In this document: one piece after another, positions 23,698 through 36,433 of the stretch
Layout: each line of letters begins with the position of its first letter
Numbering within the stretch: position 1 is the stretch's first letter
NCBI RefSeq assembly: GCF_963678635.1
Contig: NC_087071.1
Location: forward strand, 16,059,613 to 16,123,612
Direction of reading: 5' to 3'
From: Symsagittifera roscoffensis
Lineage: Eukaryota; Xenacoelomorpha; Acoela; Convolutidae
Length of the DNA: 64,000 nt
Made by a program: the position numbers and the translations under genes
Notes under the pieces: generated by a model
The model's database searches: none
Told to the model about the DNA's origin: nothing
The model's input: only the letters and a program-made list of their open reading frames with translations

Positions 23698-24885
23698 CAA
23701 AAACGAGAATTGAAGCGGAGAAAAAAGGAAGAACACTACAATTAAGAGGTTTTAAAATTTTTTATTGGGAGTTAAGTTTTGAATTGAAATAGACAATAAG
23801 AGTTTTTTATTTAAAAAACAGCGTTTGTTACAGTTTTGATTGATATATTTCTCATCACCTTGTTCAAGCGCAAGGATTCTTCTGTATTAAAAATATGAAT
23901 CTTTCGCAGCAAAAAATTTTTGCAATTATTATTTGGGGGAAGCTATAATTGGTTTTTGAGGGGCAGCAACATTTGAGGGGACTGGTTTAGCTTGCCAAAT
24001 ATCGTTTCGGCTCTACGCAAGGAAGTTCAAAGCTTAAAACATTTGAGATTGGGACTGAAACCATTCAGATTTGTCGTTCTAATGAATCGTGAGCTGCAAA
24101 TTATTGCGGCTCAGATACCAGTTGCAGTTTCGTAGACAAAAAATTTCATCACTTTTTTATAGCGTGTAAGGAATTTTCATCACTTTTTTCTATAGCGTTA
24201 CAATTTTTATTAGACATTGAGAAAAGGACATTTTATTACCGATTTGCCACTGGACACTGTTTTTGATTAAATACTGGGTGGAGAAAGACAACAAAAAATA
24301 ATTACCATTTTTTTCGAAGCAACTTTTTTTTGATTCTGCAGTGATGTTGTACATACATTTTGGTTCGTTTTATAGCACAAGTTTGAAATTGGCCTTGCTT
24401 ACGAAAACGGGGCGGCTACAGAACCACTTTGTGACTTTAGAGATGAAAACTAACACTCGAGATCCTAAAATTCGTAATCAAACGTCCAGATTAGACTGGG
24501 ACAAAAAATTCAAACTTCAGATGGAATTTTTGTTCACAGCATTTTTTTTGGGACATAGTGATAAAATAGCGATGCCGCCAGTCTAGTTTTTGCTTGGAAA
24601 AAGCCTTGATTTTGTTTTATTAGACAACATGTCCAAAAATACGTCACAAAAGAGGCCCTTTAAATCCAAAAAAAATAAAAAGCGAAGATCTTAATGCATC
24701 AGTTAAGATACTATCACCAAAACTTCGCTTAAACCAAAACAAATAGGAGTATTTGACTTTTAACGTTTATGTGACCCAAAACCTAATTTCAAAGCACTTA
24801 AAAAATCAAGGAAAACAACAAAATACAATGTAAAAGTAATTTTGTGACCTCTCGGTGTTGTTTTTAAGTAAACTAAATCTCTTAC
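23698..24885. other. Non-genic (intronic) stretch
   Basis: No supportable feature between candidate exons 1 and 2. The short plus-strand ORF at 24,341-24,586 has no splice or family support. Confidence 0.4.
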
Positions 24886-24964
24886 CGTCAATTGGCGGAA
24901 AAGGCTCCCAGTCGCTTAACGCCAGAGGAATCAGAAACAACAGACACTTTAAAATTCTACTCAT
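24886..24964 (-). CDS. Secreted Cys-rich protein gene, signal-peptide exon 1
   Basis: On the minus strand an ATG at 24,964 opens MSRILKCLLFLIPLALSDWE and then PFPPID. A strong donor, GACG|GTAAGAGATT, cuts after the first base of the next codon (phase 1). A short basic start, a leucine-rich hydrophobic core and a small-residue exit (ALS|D) make a textbook secretory signal peptide, placing the product outside the cell or on its surface. It is the only clear signal-peptide exon upstream of the phase-compatible exons at 23,442, 12,982, 12,109, 11,383 and 10,498, all on the same strand. Transcription would start near 25,000. Confidence 0.6.
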
Positions 24965-25471
24965 TTTGATTTCCACGCTCTCGAGAGTCGAGTAGTTTCT
25001 ATTAAAAACAACACATAGGAGTGTTCAGTTTTGTATTTTTTTTTAAACTTTAGTTTGTCTGTGAAACAGCTGCAAAACTGTTTAACAGATCTGGTCAGCT
25101 ACTTTAACATCTGTTGTGGATTTTTTTAATCCGCCCTTCAGTCTATATACCTAAAATATTTGTCTGTGCCCTAGTTGGTTAAATGAATTCAGATGCTGGT
25201 ACGCCTTTAGCTTTAGACACGGGACTCTATTAAAAAAATCTTTAAAAGTGACAGATGCAAAAAAAAGCAATTCAGTCAAATCAGCTCATTAACCGCCGGC
25301 TCAAAAGAATGACTAATATCAACATAAAAAAGGGAAAATACCGCAAAAGAAGTCGAATGCGATCTCAATAGGGAACAAGTTTGAGTTGAATTTCTGAGCA
25401 TTTAGCTTCTTCTTTACAAATTAAGACATTATTAATGAGAAGGAATTAAACAAATTTTGTGCTCATACCTT

Positions 25472-25560
25472 CGTTACGAGGCCAAACTTTGCACTGGATT
25501 GGCGCACAATTTTGTGCCTGTATGCTCCTGGAATCCAGAGACAAATTTTTAAACATGTTC
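25472..25560 (+). mobile_element. MITE family A, 5' part
   Basis: Starts CGTTACGAGGCCAAACTTTG and continues CACTGGATTGGCGCACAATT and TGTGCCTGTATGCTCCTGGA. It matches the full copy at 15,467 up to AAACATGTTCGAA. The 3' half is replaced by the array at 25,561-25,820. Confidence 0.8.
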
Positions 25561-25820
25561 GAATGTAAGTGGGTTCCGATTACAAAACTTACGTGGATTC
25601 CGCGTACCAATACCTGTAACGCAATTCCTCAACAAGAAAACTTAGGTAGTTGTTTTCGACTGCGCAACTTATAATGGATTCCGCATACTGTAAGTGGAAT
25701 CCGCAAATGTAATTGAAATTTGCAAATCTAAGTAAAATTCGCAAAATTTGTAAGAGGAATCCGCAAAGGTACGCCGATTCTGCAAACTGTAAGTGGATTG
25801 TGCAATTTCGTTTATTACTG
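25561..25820 (+). repeat. Degenerate tandem array of GTAAGTGGATTCCGCA
   Basis: About ten diverged units of a GTAAGTGGATTCCGCA-like motif, roughly 22-28 bases apart. The motif corresponds to the internal MITE sequence GCGGAATCCGCTTACA read on the other strand, so the array appears to have grown from the interior of the adjoining MITE copy. Confidence 0.6.
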
Positions 25821-26169
25821 CACTTGCATATGAACAGTTAAAAGCTAGAGAAGGAATTAATATCTATAGCAATGTGGACCTTAAAAGCAAAGTCTTAACC
25901 ATTGTCAGCGGAATCCACAAACGTATCCTAAAATATTGGTTAAATAAATTGGTGTATGTCAACCTTTAGTATCGAACAACAAAAATATTTCCTCAATTTG
26001 CCAACTTTTCGCGATCGTTTGGAACATTTTTCGCGATCGAATGAAATTGTTATTTGGGACTAGTGAGTTAGTTGAGAGTGATTTTAGTTCTCGAGAACGG
26101 TATTTAATATGAGATTGAAATGAATTCACAGCAATTAGGTTTTTGTTTATTCAGACCACCTTTAATAAC
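25821..26169. other. Non-genic stretch
   Basis: AT-rich DNA with no supportable feature. Confidence 0.4.
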
Positions 26170-26250
26170 ATCTGGTCCCTCGATGGATCGATTTATTGAT
26201 CTACATGCGGCCATCTGAGTGTTCTTACCACTAAACCAATCTACCATGGC
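26170..26250 (-). repeat. tRNA-derived SINE head, diverged
   Basis: The minus strand reads GCCATGGTAGATTGGTTTAG then TGGTAAGAAC, an A-box-like TGGTTTAGTGGTAAG at 26,222-26,238. A weaker B-box-like GATCAATAAATCGATCC follows near 26,185-26,202. It shares the TAGTGGTAAG core with 12,470-12,543. Not a functional tRNA. Confidence 0.45.
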
Positions 26251-26776
26251 AAAACTGCTTTTTTATCAACCCGCACTACGAAATGCTTTCAAAGTGAATT
26301 GATGGGGCTAATTGGTTTTATAAATTCCAAACGCAACTCAAATTGTAACAGTTAATTTTTGACTTTATCAGCACAAAAAAATATAGTTTTGCCAATATTT
26401 AATTTAACGAAAACTGTCTCGAACAATTGAAACGAACTGAGTTGAGTTGAAATAGATAAATGAACTTTTTAATTCAGTTCGTTCAGTTGACAGGAATTGA
26501 GATCGAAGTTGGATGTTTGCTCTACATACTTTCTCATTTTTGCGAAGTTTATGCCAAACAAATAAAAATTGTACTTTGAATTCTCTTTATATCAAATTGA
26601 TAAAACCAGAAAAATCGACCAGAAAAAATTAAAGATCATCCGAGGAATCACAACATCATATCAGTTTGATATATAGAAAACTCAAGATACAAGTTTCATC
26701 TGCTCGGCGTACATTTTGCTCCCGCAAATTTTAGCGCAAAAACGTGAAAAACTGTACAGCAACAATTACAGCAACT

Positions 26777-27118
26777 TGAGGCGTTCACGAGGAGCGTAGC
26801 GACGAGCAACGCCCCCATTAGCAATTGCCGGCTAAACCAAACAGCCATAACTCTATGTTTTGAAAGACTCGATATGAATTGTTCCGATTTCAGTCTAGAC
26901 GCAAATCAACAGTGTGGGATTAATAACTTCTCGAATAGTGATTGGGCTGAAGCCCAAATTAGCTGTTTTTTATAAACCTTTTCGACAAACTGTAAATATC
27001 TTGGATTTATCTAAAATTAGCAAAACATACAGTTGTGCAAGACTTCAGATAACAGCGCTGCTAACAGTCCTGCAAAGTAGGGCATATATTTGATATATGA
27101 AATCTATCCTTCGTTTAG
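26777..27118 (+). repeat. Dispersed repeat block R2, copy 1
   Basis: Starts GGCGTTCACGAGGAGCGTAG and contains AGCAATTGCCGGCTA, AACTGTAAATATCTTGGATT and GCAAAGTAGGGCATAT. It matches 30,431-30,745 with moderate divergence and some indels, including about 30 extra bases here near 27,040-27,075. No coding potential; transposon type unknown. Confidence 0.75.
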
Positions 27119-28594
27119 GAGATGAAGTTTACTTTTTCGTGACCACTACACTCGCACCAACGTGTTGCAAGCTTGTCAATCGATTGTAGGCTTCTTCTAA
27201 CAAATCACAATTTTCACGACTCAGACCTACATGTTTCATAGAGATTACTTCTGATAATTTGCTCTTGGTATATCTAAATGTTTTGCTGAAAATCAAGCTA
27301 AATTTTGTCTAAAATGGACATAAAAAACAAACACTTTTGAGAGTAAAAACTCAAATTTGCGCTTATTTTTGTCCACTATTGTAGGTTTATTTATGGGGGT
27401 GAACACTTTCTGTTCTGAATAAACGGTGAAGAAGAAGTTAATCAGGCCAGGTCAATCATTTTAGAGGAGAAAAAAGCCTTGTTCAGAGTGACAAACTTTC
27501 TCTACTTGTATAACTTCATACCACCAAAAAAAACTATTTTAAATAATGAAAACTAGCATTTCAGACCCGGAAACTGTTAGTTAATTAAAAAAAACTGAAA
27601 CATTCAGAAAGGGTAATTCAGAATATTTTCTGTCAGTTGATGAAAACTTTTAACATTCCAAGTAAATTTTGTCCAAAATCGTCTTCGAAATTAAAAAAAT
27701 TCAGAGAGTGAAACCTGAGTTTGCGTTTAATTTTGAACACTAGTGTAATTAATTATGTCTGAAAACCCAGCTTGCTTCTACTGCTGAAGCGTATTAAGAC
27801 ACTTAGGAAAATATGGCCAGTTTTGAACTTGCTCTTGTTTTATTTGCTGTCATGAAAATGGAGATTACGCTACAACTCAGAAATTTTAAGGAAAGCGACA
27901 ACTCTCAAGTTTTGAAAAAAATGTTTAAAACTTTAAAATGCAGGCGGGCGCGTTATACGACTCGTTATTTTGCATACTTGCTACCCTCTGTCGGCAAGCT
28001 CGCAGCACAACTCTCAAGGTTTGCTAATTAGTTTAAAACCTACAAATACAGGCGGACGCGTTTTATGGCTCGTAATTTTGCATACTTCCTACCCTCTGTT
28101 GGCAAGCTCGCAGCACAACTCTCAAGGTTTGCAAATTAGTTTAAAACCTAAAAATACAGGCGGGCGCGTTTTATGGCTCGTAATTTTGCATACTTCCTAC
28201 CCTCTGTCGGCAAGCTCGCAGCACAACTCTCAAGGTTTGCTAATTAGTTTAAAACCTACAAATACAGGCGGGCGCGTTTTATGGCTCGTAATTTTGCATA
28301 CTTCCTACCCTCTGTTGGCAAGCTCGCAGCACAACTCTCAAGGTTTGCAAATTAGTTTAAAACCTAAAAATACAGGCGGGCGCGTTTTATGGCTCGTAAT
28401 TTTGCATACTTCCTACCATCTGTCGGCAAGCTCGCGGTAATCAGGACAATTGGGGTCGAATTTTTTTTAAATTGTATTATCACAAATAAATGTTCAAAAA
28501 ACGTCGATAAACCAATTTCCTCCAATTGATTTATTTTTCGTCTCGCTTTCCATTCTCTCATGAAATTATGTTTGATCTGCACCTCTAGTAATTA
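27119..28594. other. 1.48-kb segment splitting a repeat, contains a minisatellite
   Basis: In the second copy (30,431-30,890) blocks R2 and R3 are contiguous. Here they are separated by this segment, so it was either inserted here or deleted there. The left part (27,119-27,900) shows no gene; the right part is the 108-bp tandem repeat. No terminal repeats or target duplication could be fixed. Confidence 0.5.
27941..28440 (+). repeat. 108-bp minisatellite, about 4.6 copies, dimeric order
   Basis: CAGGCGG[GA]CGCG recurs at 27,941, 28,049, 28,157, 28,265 and 28,373, a constant 108-base period. Alternate units share diagnostic variants: CTCTGTCGG with GCTAATTAG against CTCTGTTGG with GCAAATTAG. 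The array therefore expanded as 216-base dimers. Because 108 is divisible by 3, one frame stays open for 156 codons; this is not evidence of a gene. Confidence 0.95.
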
Positions 28595-28790
28595 TATAAA
28601 ATCTGCTGAATTGTTTTTTTAATTTTCCAGACATACGAACAAGAAAAACCATAGAAAAAAATACACAAAAAAATGCAGAGACAGCGAAAGGACATAAAAA
28701 CATATACATAAACATCAAAAACACACAACCATAGATCATAAAAAACACAATCTTATCCACATACGCACAAACAATGACACTATTTTTTAA
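28595..28790 (+). repeat. Dispersed repeat block R3, copy 1
   Basis: Contains AAAATCTGCTGAATTG, AATTTTCCAGACATACGAAC and GCAGAGACAGCGAAAGGAC, matching 30,745-30,895. In the second copy it follows block R2 directly. Confidence 0.7.
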
Positions 28791-30430
28791 TGAAATTTAC
28801 CATCATTTTGTACATGTAAAAGGTACATTTAAGAACTCTAATCCAGATTTTTTATTAAAAAAAGGAGCATAATATAGGTTCTTTTTGATTTTCAATTTTT
28901 CACACAAAAATTCATGAATACATACAAGCTTACAACTAATATAAAATTAAAGAATCTAAATACATACATTGCCATGTATAAACCTGCATTTCATACATCG
29001 CAATAAGACAGTTAAAGGAAACAGTGACGTGGACTATTCTTGATTCTTCTAGACAAATCCGAACTTAAATTAAGTTCTTTTTGATTTCTTTTTCTTACAA
29101 ACATACATAATTACATTAAAGCATAACACTAATTTTATTGCACAGAAACTGCATACATGCATAGCATCCTAGCTATCTACTTTTCATACACAGAAACAAT
29201 TATACGTACAAATAGGAAATCTGCTACATGTAATTACCCAGTGAAACTTTTTTAAAAATTTTATAAGATTATTTTTCAGGCTAGAGTTGCACAGATGAGG
29301 TTCGTAAGGTTTATAAATAAATTGTTACATTCGTACAAACCCTCACCACATACTTTATACGTTTAGATAGACAAAGAGTTACGTTCAAAAAAGAATCTGG
29401 AAACAGCAGCTTTTATCAGTTTTGTCGAATTTGTTGTAACTTCGAAAAATAGGTTTGTGTGCACCATTCGAGAAATTAAGAACAAAACCATAATGAATTG
29501 AGTATGTTTCTACTTCTAAGTTTTGTGTTAAGCCTGATTTTCTACTTATAGTGATATGTGTAAAAAAATAGTTACACAATGTAATGATGCACGTTTTAAA
29601 ATGATTTTGTTATTGAACAAAGGAGGTATATACAAGCATAAAACATACAAAGGTACATGGCCCTGCTTCCATTCACAAAAAAACAACAGCTAAGTACACA
29701 GAGTCACAGGTTTGCATATAGTATCTGATTGATAACCTGAACAAATTTAGCAGCTGGTAAATTAGTTCAGGTTAGAAAAAATGAGAAGAAACTGGTTTGA
29801 GTTCGACTTCAACTTTTTTTGTCAAGTTTAATTATACAGCCTAATTGAAATGAAAAAACTTGAAAAAATTATAATCACTTGTTTCTAAAGATAACTACAT
29901 ATATGCAAAAACATACCAAAATACTTACAGACATTCAAATTGCATTAGATTTGTACACACCTATTTGATTTTATTTGTAGTGCCCATTTACTATGTAGAA
30001 CGAATGTTATCTAACGGGCTTCACCCTCGTATAAACATAAAAACTCTCAATTGTGGTGCCTGATGACTATTTAGTACAAGCGGTTACTTCTCGAAATTCT
30101 TGACATAGCAGAACAGCAAAGCCAGATGGAATTCAATTTAGAATTACATTTTTTGCTTTTTTTTAATTCTGAACATACGAACAACATTATGAGTTTTTAT
30201 GCATACATATCTATTTACACACAAAAAATCATTACGCATCTATATAAATAAGAACCGTTAATTTTTTTACTCAAACTAAACACACACGCACTTTCATAAG
30301 ACGTATTTGGTGCATTTTTTGGTCTTATAAAGTATGGGCGTAAAATTTTATACGTTTGCCGGATAACGTCCGCCAGTTTTTAATTGTTTGGCATGCATTT
30401 CGCTAAATGGTAACATCTGTAGAGCATTGA
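28791..30430. other. Non-genic stretch rich in ACATAC/CATACA words
   Basis: No gene. The plus strand is unusually rich in CATACA, ACATAC and TACATA words at irregular spacing, continuing the composition of block R3. This suggests the whole tract belongs to one old repeat. Confidence 0.45.
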
Positions 30431-30895
30431 TTAAATCAGCTTGTGGCGTTCCCGAGGAGCGTAGCGACTAGCAATGCCGGATTAGCAATTGCCGGCTATC
30501 AGAAACAGCCATGCCTCAAGGTCTTTGAAGTACTTGAGATGAATTGTTCCCCATGACATCGATTGCAGTCTAAGTGCAAATCAACAGAGTGGGATACATA
30601 ATTTCTCGAACAGTGACTGCGCTGAAGCCCACATTAGCTGTTTTATGTAAGCCTTTTTGACAAACCGTAAATATCTTGGATTTATCTAAGATTAGCAAAA
30701 CATAAAGTTATGCAAAGTAGGGCATATTTTTCAGTTCTATCCTTACATAAAATCTGCACATAAAAATCTGCTGAATTGGTTTTTAATTTTCCAGACATAC
30801 GAACAAGAAAAACAACCAAAATAAGAAAATACAGAGACAGCGAAATGACCTTAAAACATAAACATCAACATCAAAAACAATACAACCTCAAGTGA
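30431..30895 (+). repeat. Dispersed repeat R2+R3, contiguous copy
   Basis: Starts GGCGTTCCCGAGGAGCGTAG and ends near AACATCAAAAACAATACAAC. It matches 26,777-27,118 and then 28,595-28,790 in the same orientation. Confidence 0.75.
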
Positions 30896-31499
30896 TTTGA
30901 ACCTGTTTTAATAGCTTTTTTAATTGAAAAGTTCTCTTCGTTGACAAACTTTTTTAGTGGACTATTTGTGATTTGATGGGGTATTTTTTACTAATTTGAG
31001 ATCGTGTCTTCTAGATCATAAAACTGTCTACCGTGTTTTCTGTGGTAGGGAACACTTTTATCAAATCTTACTTCTCCTTCGCTGTTTTTCAGCCTAGTTT
31101 GATTTCTAATACTATGTGGAAATTGCCAAAAAAACTGGATGATAAAGTCTAATATTTTTTTTTATCTTAGGTCGTTTTGAAATGTTTATCTATTTGTTTT
31201 GTTTTTTTATTTTGCTTTTTATTTGTTTTTATCTAGATTATTATCTTGTGTGTAAAAAAATTCAGAAATTAAGTGATTATATATTTAAAAAAACTTGTGT
31301 ATGGTATTCCTGGGAAACGATTCTAACTGATTTGTCTCTTTTAAATATCGGCCCTATAGATTCATAAATACTGTACAAGTAAAGGCAGGAACCGCAATGG
31401 AGTTTCATCGAAAATAGTCGAATATGATGGATTTTAAGTGAATAAAAAATTTGACAAAATAATTGATTACAGATGCCAGTTTTAAAAATTAAATGCATT
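30896..31499. other. Non-genic stretch
   Basis: AT-rich with no supportable gene. Confidence 0.4.
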
Positions 31500-32640
31500 T
31501 TTAACAAAATAATCCGTTATTCCCTATTCTTTTTCTATTATAATCGATTTTTTTTTTCTCAACAAATCCAAAAAAAAAATGTTTTTTTTTTTCCACAAAA
31601 AAGAATTTATTGATTGTTTTCTGTAGCAAAATTGTTTACCCAGCTTGTTATACTTTCTCTGTCAAACTATAACGAACCAAAGGTAAATTTTGAGCTAAAT
31701 ACTTAACAGCCTGAAACGAAAAAAACGAAAGCAATTCACAAAAACATGTTGTTTGGTTGTTATGTCTTGCACATCTGTTTACACCCCTCCCGTTAGTTTA
31801 CAGTTTACCCCCCCCCCCCCTCAAGTTTTTTTTTATATTTTACCGGGGGGCTACTCAACGTAACCTCCACCTTTTTAACCCCTGTCCTAAATTTTTTACA
31901 CTGAACGTGGAGGGGGGCTAATCAACGTAATCTCCAGCTCTTCGCCCCACCCTTATAAACACCCTAATATTTTAACTCCCCCACCACCCCCGTTCAGTAA
32001 ACTGTGGGGTGGTGTGGGGTCGGTAAACTGGGGAGAGGGAACTGGAGGGATACACCGGGGGGAGGGGGTAAGCTGGTGGGAGGTGTTAGAATAATTGGTG
32101 GAGTCAACCCCCCTCCCGCCGTTCAACCATTTCCCAACCCCTCAACCCTTAAATACCCCCCGTTCAACCATGTTCAACGGTTAAACAATCAACCCCCACC
32201 CCTTCCCCACCCTTACCTCGACATGAGGAGGGTGGGGGTCAGCAGTGGGCCAATGGCAATAGTAAAAGTGGGCAAATGGCGATTGCTTACTAGGGCGATG
32301 GTATAATACAATCGAATAAAAGATTGTACCGGCCTGTTGGAAAAGAAAAAAAATTTAAAATTTAAAAAATTATGTGAGAAGTGTAAGTTTATGAAACGTA
32401 AAACGTAGCAATTACACTAAACAGTAAATGAGATAAATTTGAAAAAAAAATGAAAACTTCAATAACTCCCTCTGAAAAAATCATAATATTTGTCTATAAT
32501 CGATTAAAATGGATTTATATTGACATAAAAATATTGGGACTATCATCCATTTTTAACCCAATACAATCAATTATATATGAAATTTATTGAGACTGACATT
32601 GCAAATCCAGTAGAATCAAATTTTATCCCTGACATTCCAA
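31500..32640 (-). mobile_element. GC-core foldback element, second copy, inverted
   Basis: The core (31,780-32,300) is strongly strand-asymmetric, first C-runs (13 C at about 31,808) and then G-runs (GGGGGGAGGGGG near 32,058). The right flank, read on the minus strand, shares AAATTTATCTCATTT and GCTACGTTTTACGTTTCATA with 7,685-7,735 of the first copy. Outer boundaries are approximate. The 100-codon frame at 32,004-32,306 is a by-product of the G-rich sequence. Confidence 0.55.
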
Positions 32641-35228
32641 AGCAGTGAGACGTTGTTTGTATCGATATTTGTGGTTAATTTGATAGAAACGGGTGATTTT
32701 GAAACCTTCAATTATTTTTCTATAGTTTATAAGAGTGCTCTAAATCGTTGTGAGATATTTGTATGTTTATCGGTCTGTAAAATAAACTTCAATTGCTTCA
32801 AAAGCCTGGAAGTATCTTAATTATATGAATTGAATGATCAAAACTATAAGGGGTTTTTGTTGAGTTATTGCATAAAGAATTTTAAAACGTTAAACTGATG
32901 AGCTATATTTATTTGCCTTTAAGAATTTTCACTTGTCTACATCAAATTAACTGAAAATATTTCGAAGAACTGCCGCAAAAAAGAAGAATTAAAAAAGTTA
33001 GAAAAATTCATATTGCTACAAAGTTTGGGAAGGAAAAGCTAAGAGCTCGAAAATTTGAAAAAGCTAGGAGCTCAAAAAAAATTCTAGGAATTTGGTGCTT
33101 GCAACATTAATTTTATCAAACAACTGCTTTCGAAAAAGAATAATTACCGCAAAAATTACTAACCCAACTACCACTCGTAAAAACAATTTCAATCACAGTC
33201 ATGTATTTCAAAAGTAATCCACAGGAAACTAAAGTCTTCATCAACTTGTTTTAGAAAAAATTTAGGAATAAACAAAATATTTTATTCGATTTTTTATTGC
33301 TTTCTTTTGAGAACTTTTTTTCGAGGTGAAGAGAACATTTCATTTTAAATTTCCTTGTATAAAAAACAAACGACGTAAAAACAATTGCCTACAATTACTG
33401 AAGAGGAGCTGATGAATTGTTCATTCATAGTGCGACAGAGGTCCACTATTTATCATCAAAAAATGGAGCTACGGTAGCCCATCTTTTGAACAAGTTAAAA
33501 ATACGTCCCAAAACTGGGCCTATTAATTGTTTCTAAAACAAACAAATCCAATTTGCGGTGCTCGAAACCCAAATCCGTATGTCTGATTTTTCTATACTGT
33601 ACTAACAATTTCTAGATTCTTTTTAAATTTTTGCCTTATTGTCCCAAAATTGTCATCGTAATGAGCAGAAAACTGATTTATCATATAAGCCGTTTTTGCA
33701 AAGTTTTGATTCCAATGAATACATAGAACCATTTTGGTTATAAAAGCATATTGCGAATGAGGGTGTGTTAACTTCTTCAAAAAATCTCAATCAATTATAC
33801 TGCAAACTACGGACGTCCTAATTTTGCAGTTTGAGCCGGCTCAATTATTCCTTTTTTACAATTTTACAATTTAAAATTTTTGGGGATTTTTTATCTTGTT
33901 TTAACTATATTTTAGCCGTGAGGTTTTTAAGACAGCAAAAATTTACTTAACTGGAATCCACTTTTCAATGCCAGTGATCATTGCAGACAATTTTAAAGTC
34001 TTGGCGACAATTTGTAGCATTCGTAAAAAGCGACTATTCGCATAACGCGAAGAATCGTAGCAAGCAACAATCAGTAGTGGTAAATGCTTTGATCAGGTCA
34101 AAAGAAGTTAGATAAAAGGGTTGAATTAACGAACAGAGAAACTAAAAATCAAAGTTGAACGAGAAGCCCTCAAGACTCTTGAGAAAGTTTTTGTCGCTAT
34201 AAACTTAAAGGAGTTCATTTAATCTGGCTTGGTTTTTTTCGTATTTTGCCGCCTTGGCAGCACTTTCTCCGGCAGTTATTCTTACTAATTTAATCTCCGA
34301 CAGACTCCGTTCTTTTCTCAGGAATTAGATAAATTTGTGAATGGTATGGTGAGCACAGCCCATCACAATCTGGAAAGCTTTATGCCATCCCTCGACCGAA
34401 GTTTCGGCTTTCTGTTTTCCGTTTTTGACATTTTTGAACTGTTTCCAGAGTGAAAACGGGAATTGCCCAACACCCTGCGTCCTCGAAGAAATGTTCCAAC
34501 ACAATTTAACTCAAAAACAAATCCACATAATCCAATTGGATTTATCTGTAATATTGTTGTAGCGGTTAAAATTGAGTTTTTCTCCACCGTGGATGAGTTG
34601 ATTTTTTCCTCGCTCGCCCGCGACAAAACTAAAAAGCATATTGATGTCAGTAAGTGCAAGGATCTTAAAAATAAAATTGAATTGATTGAATCGAAACAAA
34701 GGTGTTTCGGATGCTACTAGCGTTCAATTACATCTATCTTTACTGTTAATTCATTTCAATTTGGTTTTGTAATTAAAACTGGTGCCAAATTGAAAAGTTT
34801 GATTGTTCGCTGTTTTTTAATCCCACCACAACCACTGCAAAACTTTTTGCTGAATCCGCGAAGTTATTAATCCCAAATTTTCAATCAACCGTGCTGCTAA
34901 TTGTCGCTTGCGACGACTCGTCGCTTCACGCTTTTCAATGCCAGTGTTCTTATCAAAGCCAGTAATCACTCATCTATATTTGTCATCCTATAATATTCGG
35001 AAATGTGAAACAACTTTTTTCCTTGCATAAGCACGCAGATTATATGCCTTAACGGCTATTTAGCAAAACATTTATTTATCAAAATGAAGGACATGATTTG
35101 CCAAGCTGGAACTCAAGGCATTTTTGAGTTGCATTTCTTGGCAAACTGATCCAAAAACCAACATTTGAAAAAATTTAGACGCATTTCGGGTTAAAAAAAA
35201 AACATTATTTCGGTGAAATTCATGCCTC
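32641..35228. other. Non-genic stretch
   Basis: No supportable gene. Overlapping short ORFs around 34,363-34,720 on both strands mirror each other and lack splice support. The phrase TTTTCAATGCCAGTG occurs at 33,963 and 34,935, a hint of a diverged repeat. Confidence 0.4.
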
Positions 35229-35436
35229 ACATTACATAACGAGGCCAAACTGGGCAATTTGTGAATTTTAAGTAGATTCCGCAGCAAGGACGCTCCCTTT
35301 CTTCTTCTTTTGTTATTTCATTTTCTTAGATTGTTCCGACAAAATGTTAACATGTTTAAAGACTTGTCTCTGGAATCCAGGACCATATTGACACAAAAAT
35401 ATGCGCCTATGCAGTGCACAGTTTGTCCTCGCAATG
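35229..35436 (-). mobile_element. MITE family A, near full-length, inverted
   Basis: Starts CATTACATAACGAGGCCAAA and ends CAGTTTGTCCTCGCAATG. The interior AGATTCCGCAGCAAGGACGC and ACATGTTTAAAGACTTGTCT match the reverse complement of the copies at 15,467 and 61,318. Confidence 0.8.
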
Positions 35437-36433
35437 TAAGACGCTCTAATTTACGAAGCGAAAAAATGACTATTAGTTTTTATCGGATCTTGTTAACTAT
35501 CTATCCCTCGTCACAGTTGCAGTAGGGGGAAATTCACTAAAAGGTCAAAAATTCACATATGCTCAATCATTTGAACAGTTTTTTATATAAAACTTACATA
35601 TACTCAATCAATTGAATAGTTTTTTATATGGCAGGCAATACTTTATAGGGTCATAGGAAAATTATTTACCAATTATCTACCAAGATGGAAACTCTAAATA
35701 CTTATAAGCTCACCGTTCCACACAAAATGCCTCAGATCATAACATAATATCCAACTTTCTTCACTCTGAACTGAAATGGCAAAATTAATAACTACTATTT
35801 CAAGCTCAATCAAAAAATTAACCCATTAGATCAATAATTTTATAAATAATCTCACAAACATCAATTTTCATTGAACTTAGTTATCGTTTTTTACAGGAAC
35901 AATTATAGCAAACAATGTTTTAAAAACTATCTTTCAACAGTTTTTTTTCAATTTCTGATATAAAGAAAGGGGTGATATATTAGAATAGGTGGTAATTTTG
36001 AGTGTAGTGAACGCATGTGTTAAAAATGAGAACTATAATGCAGAAAAAAAATCATTTCTTTTTCAATCAATTATTTTATTACTAAGATAATTTTTGTGAA
36101 TACATTACTCTGCCAGATGAAATGCAATTCAAAAATTCAAATTTTTCACATCTTTGCCAAAGAATTTGGCTTTTGAAACAAATTATAAATAATGTGCGAA
36201 ATATAACAAAAAGCCATCCAGCTATTCAAATTGAACCTACCACCTATTGTAATATATCACCAAGAGATGTTTTAAAATACTTCTTCATTTGCCTTCAATT
36301 TTTATACACTGTAAATTTTTGTCATGTAACATTTTTGATGCAGGTTTTTGATATTAAACATTTACAAATTTGAAAACTCAGAAAAAAAAATTAACGCTCT
36401 TTCTTGTGTAAATTTGCAAGCCAACCAGAGACC
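35437..36433. other. Non-genic stretch
   Basis: AT-rich, no supportable gene. Short direct repeats of a TCAATCA-TTTGAA-AGTTTTTTATAT phrase occur at 35,562-35,630. Confidence 0.4.

Noticed and set aside
27970-28440. 156-codon ORF with 36-residue repeats
   Set aside because: A 108-base period keeps any one frame open; the sequence is a minisatellite with no other coding sign.
27941-28440. Possible CRISPR-like array
   Set aside because: Units are contiguous, with no unique spacers, and the genome is eukaryotic.
32004-32306. 100-codon Gly/Pro-rich ORF
   Set aside because: It lies in the G/C-run core of a foldback element; runs of G keep the frame open by composition.
34363-34720. Overlapping ORFs on both strands
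   Set aside because: Mutually antisense, no splice support, no recognisable family.
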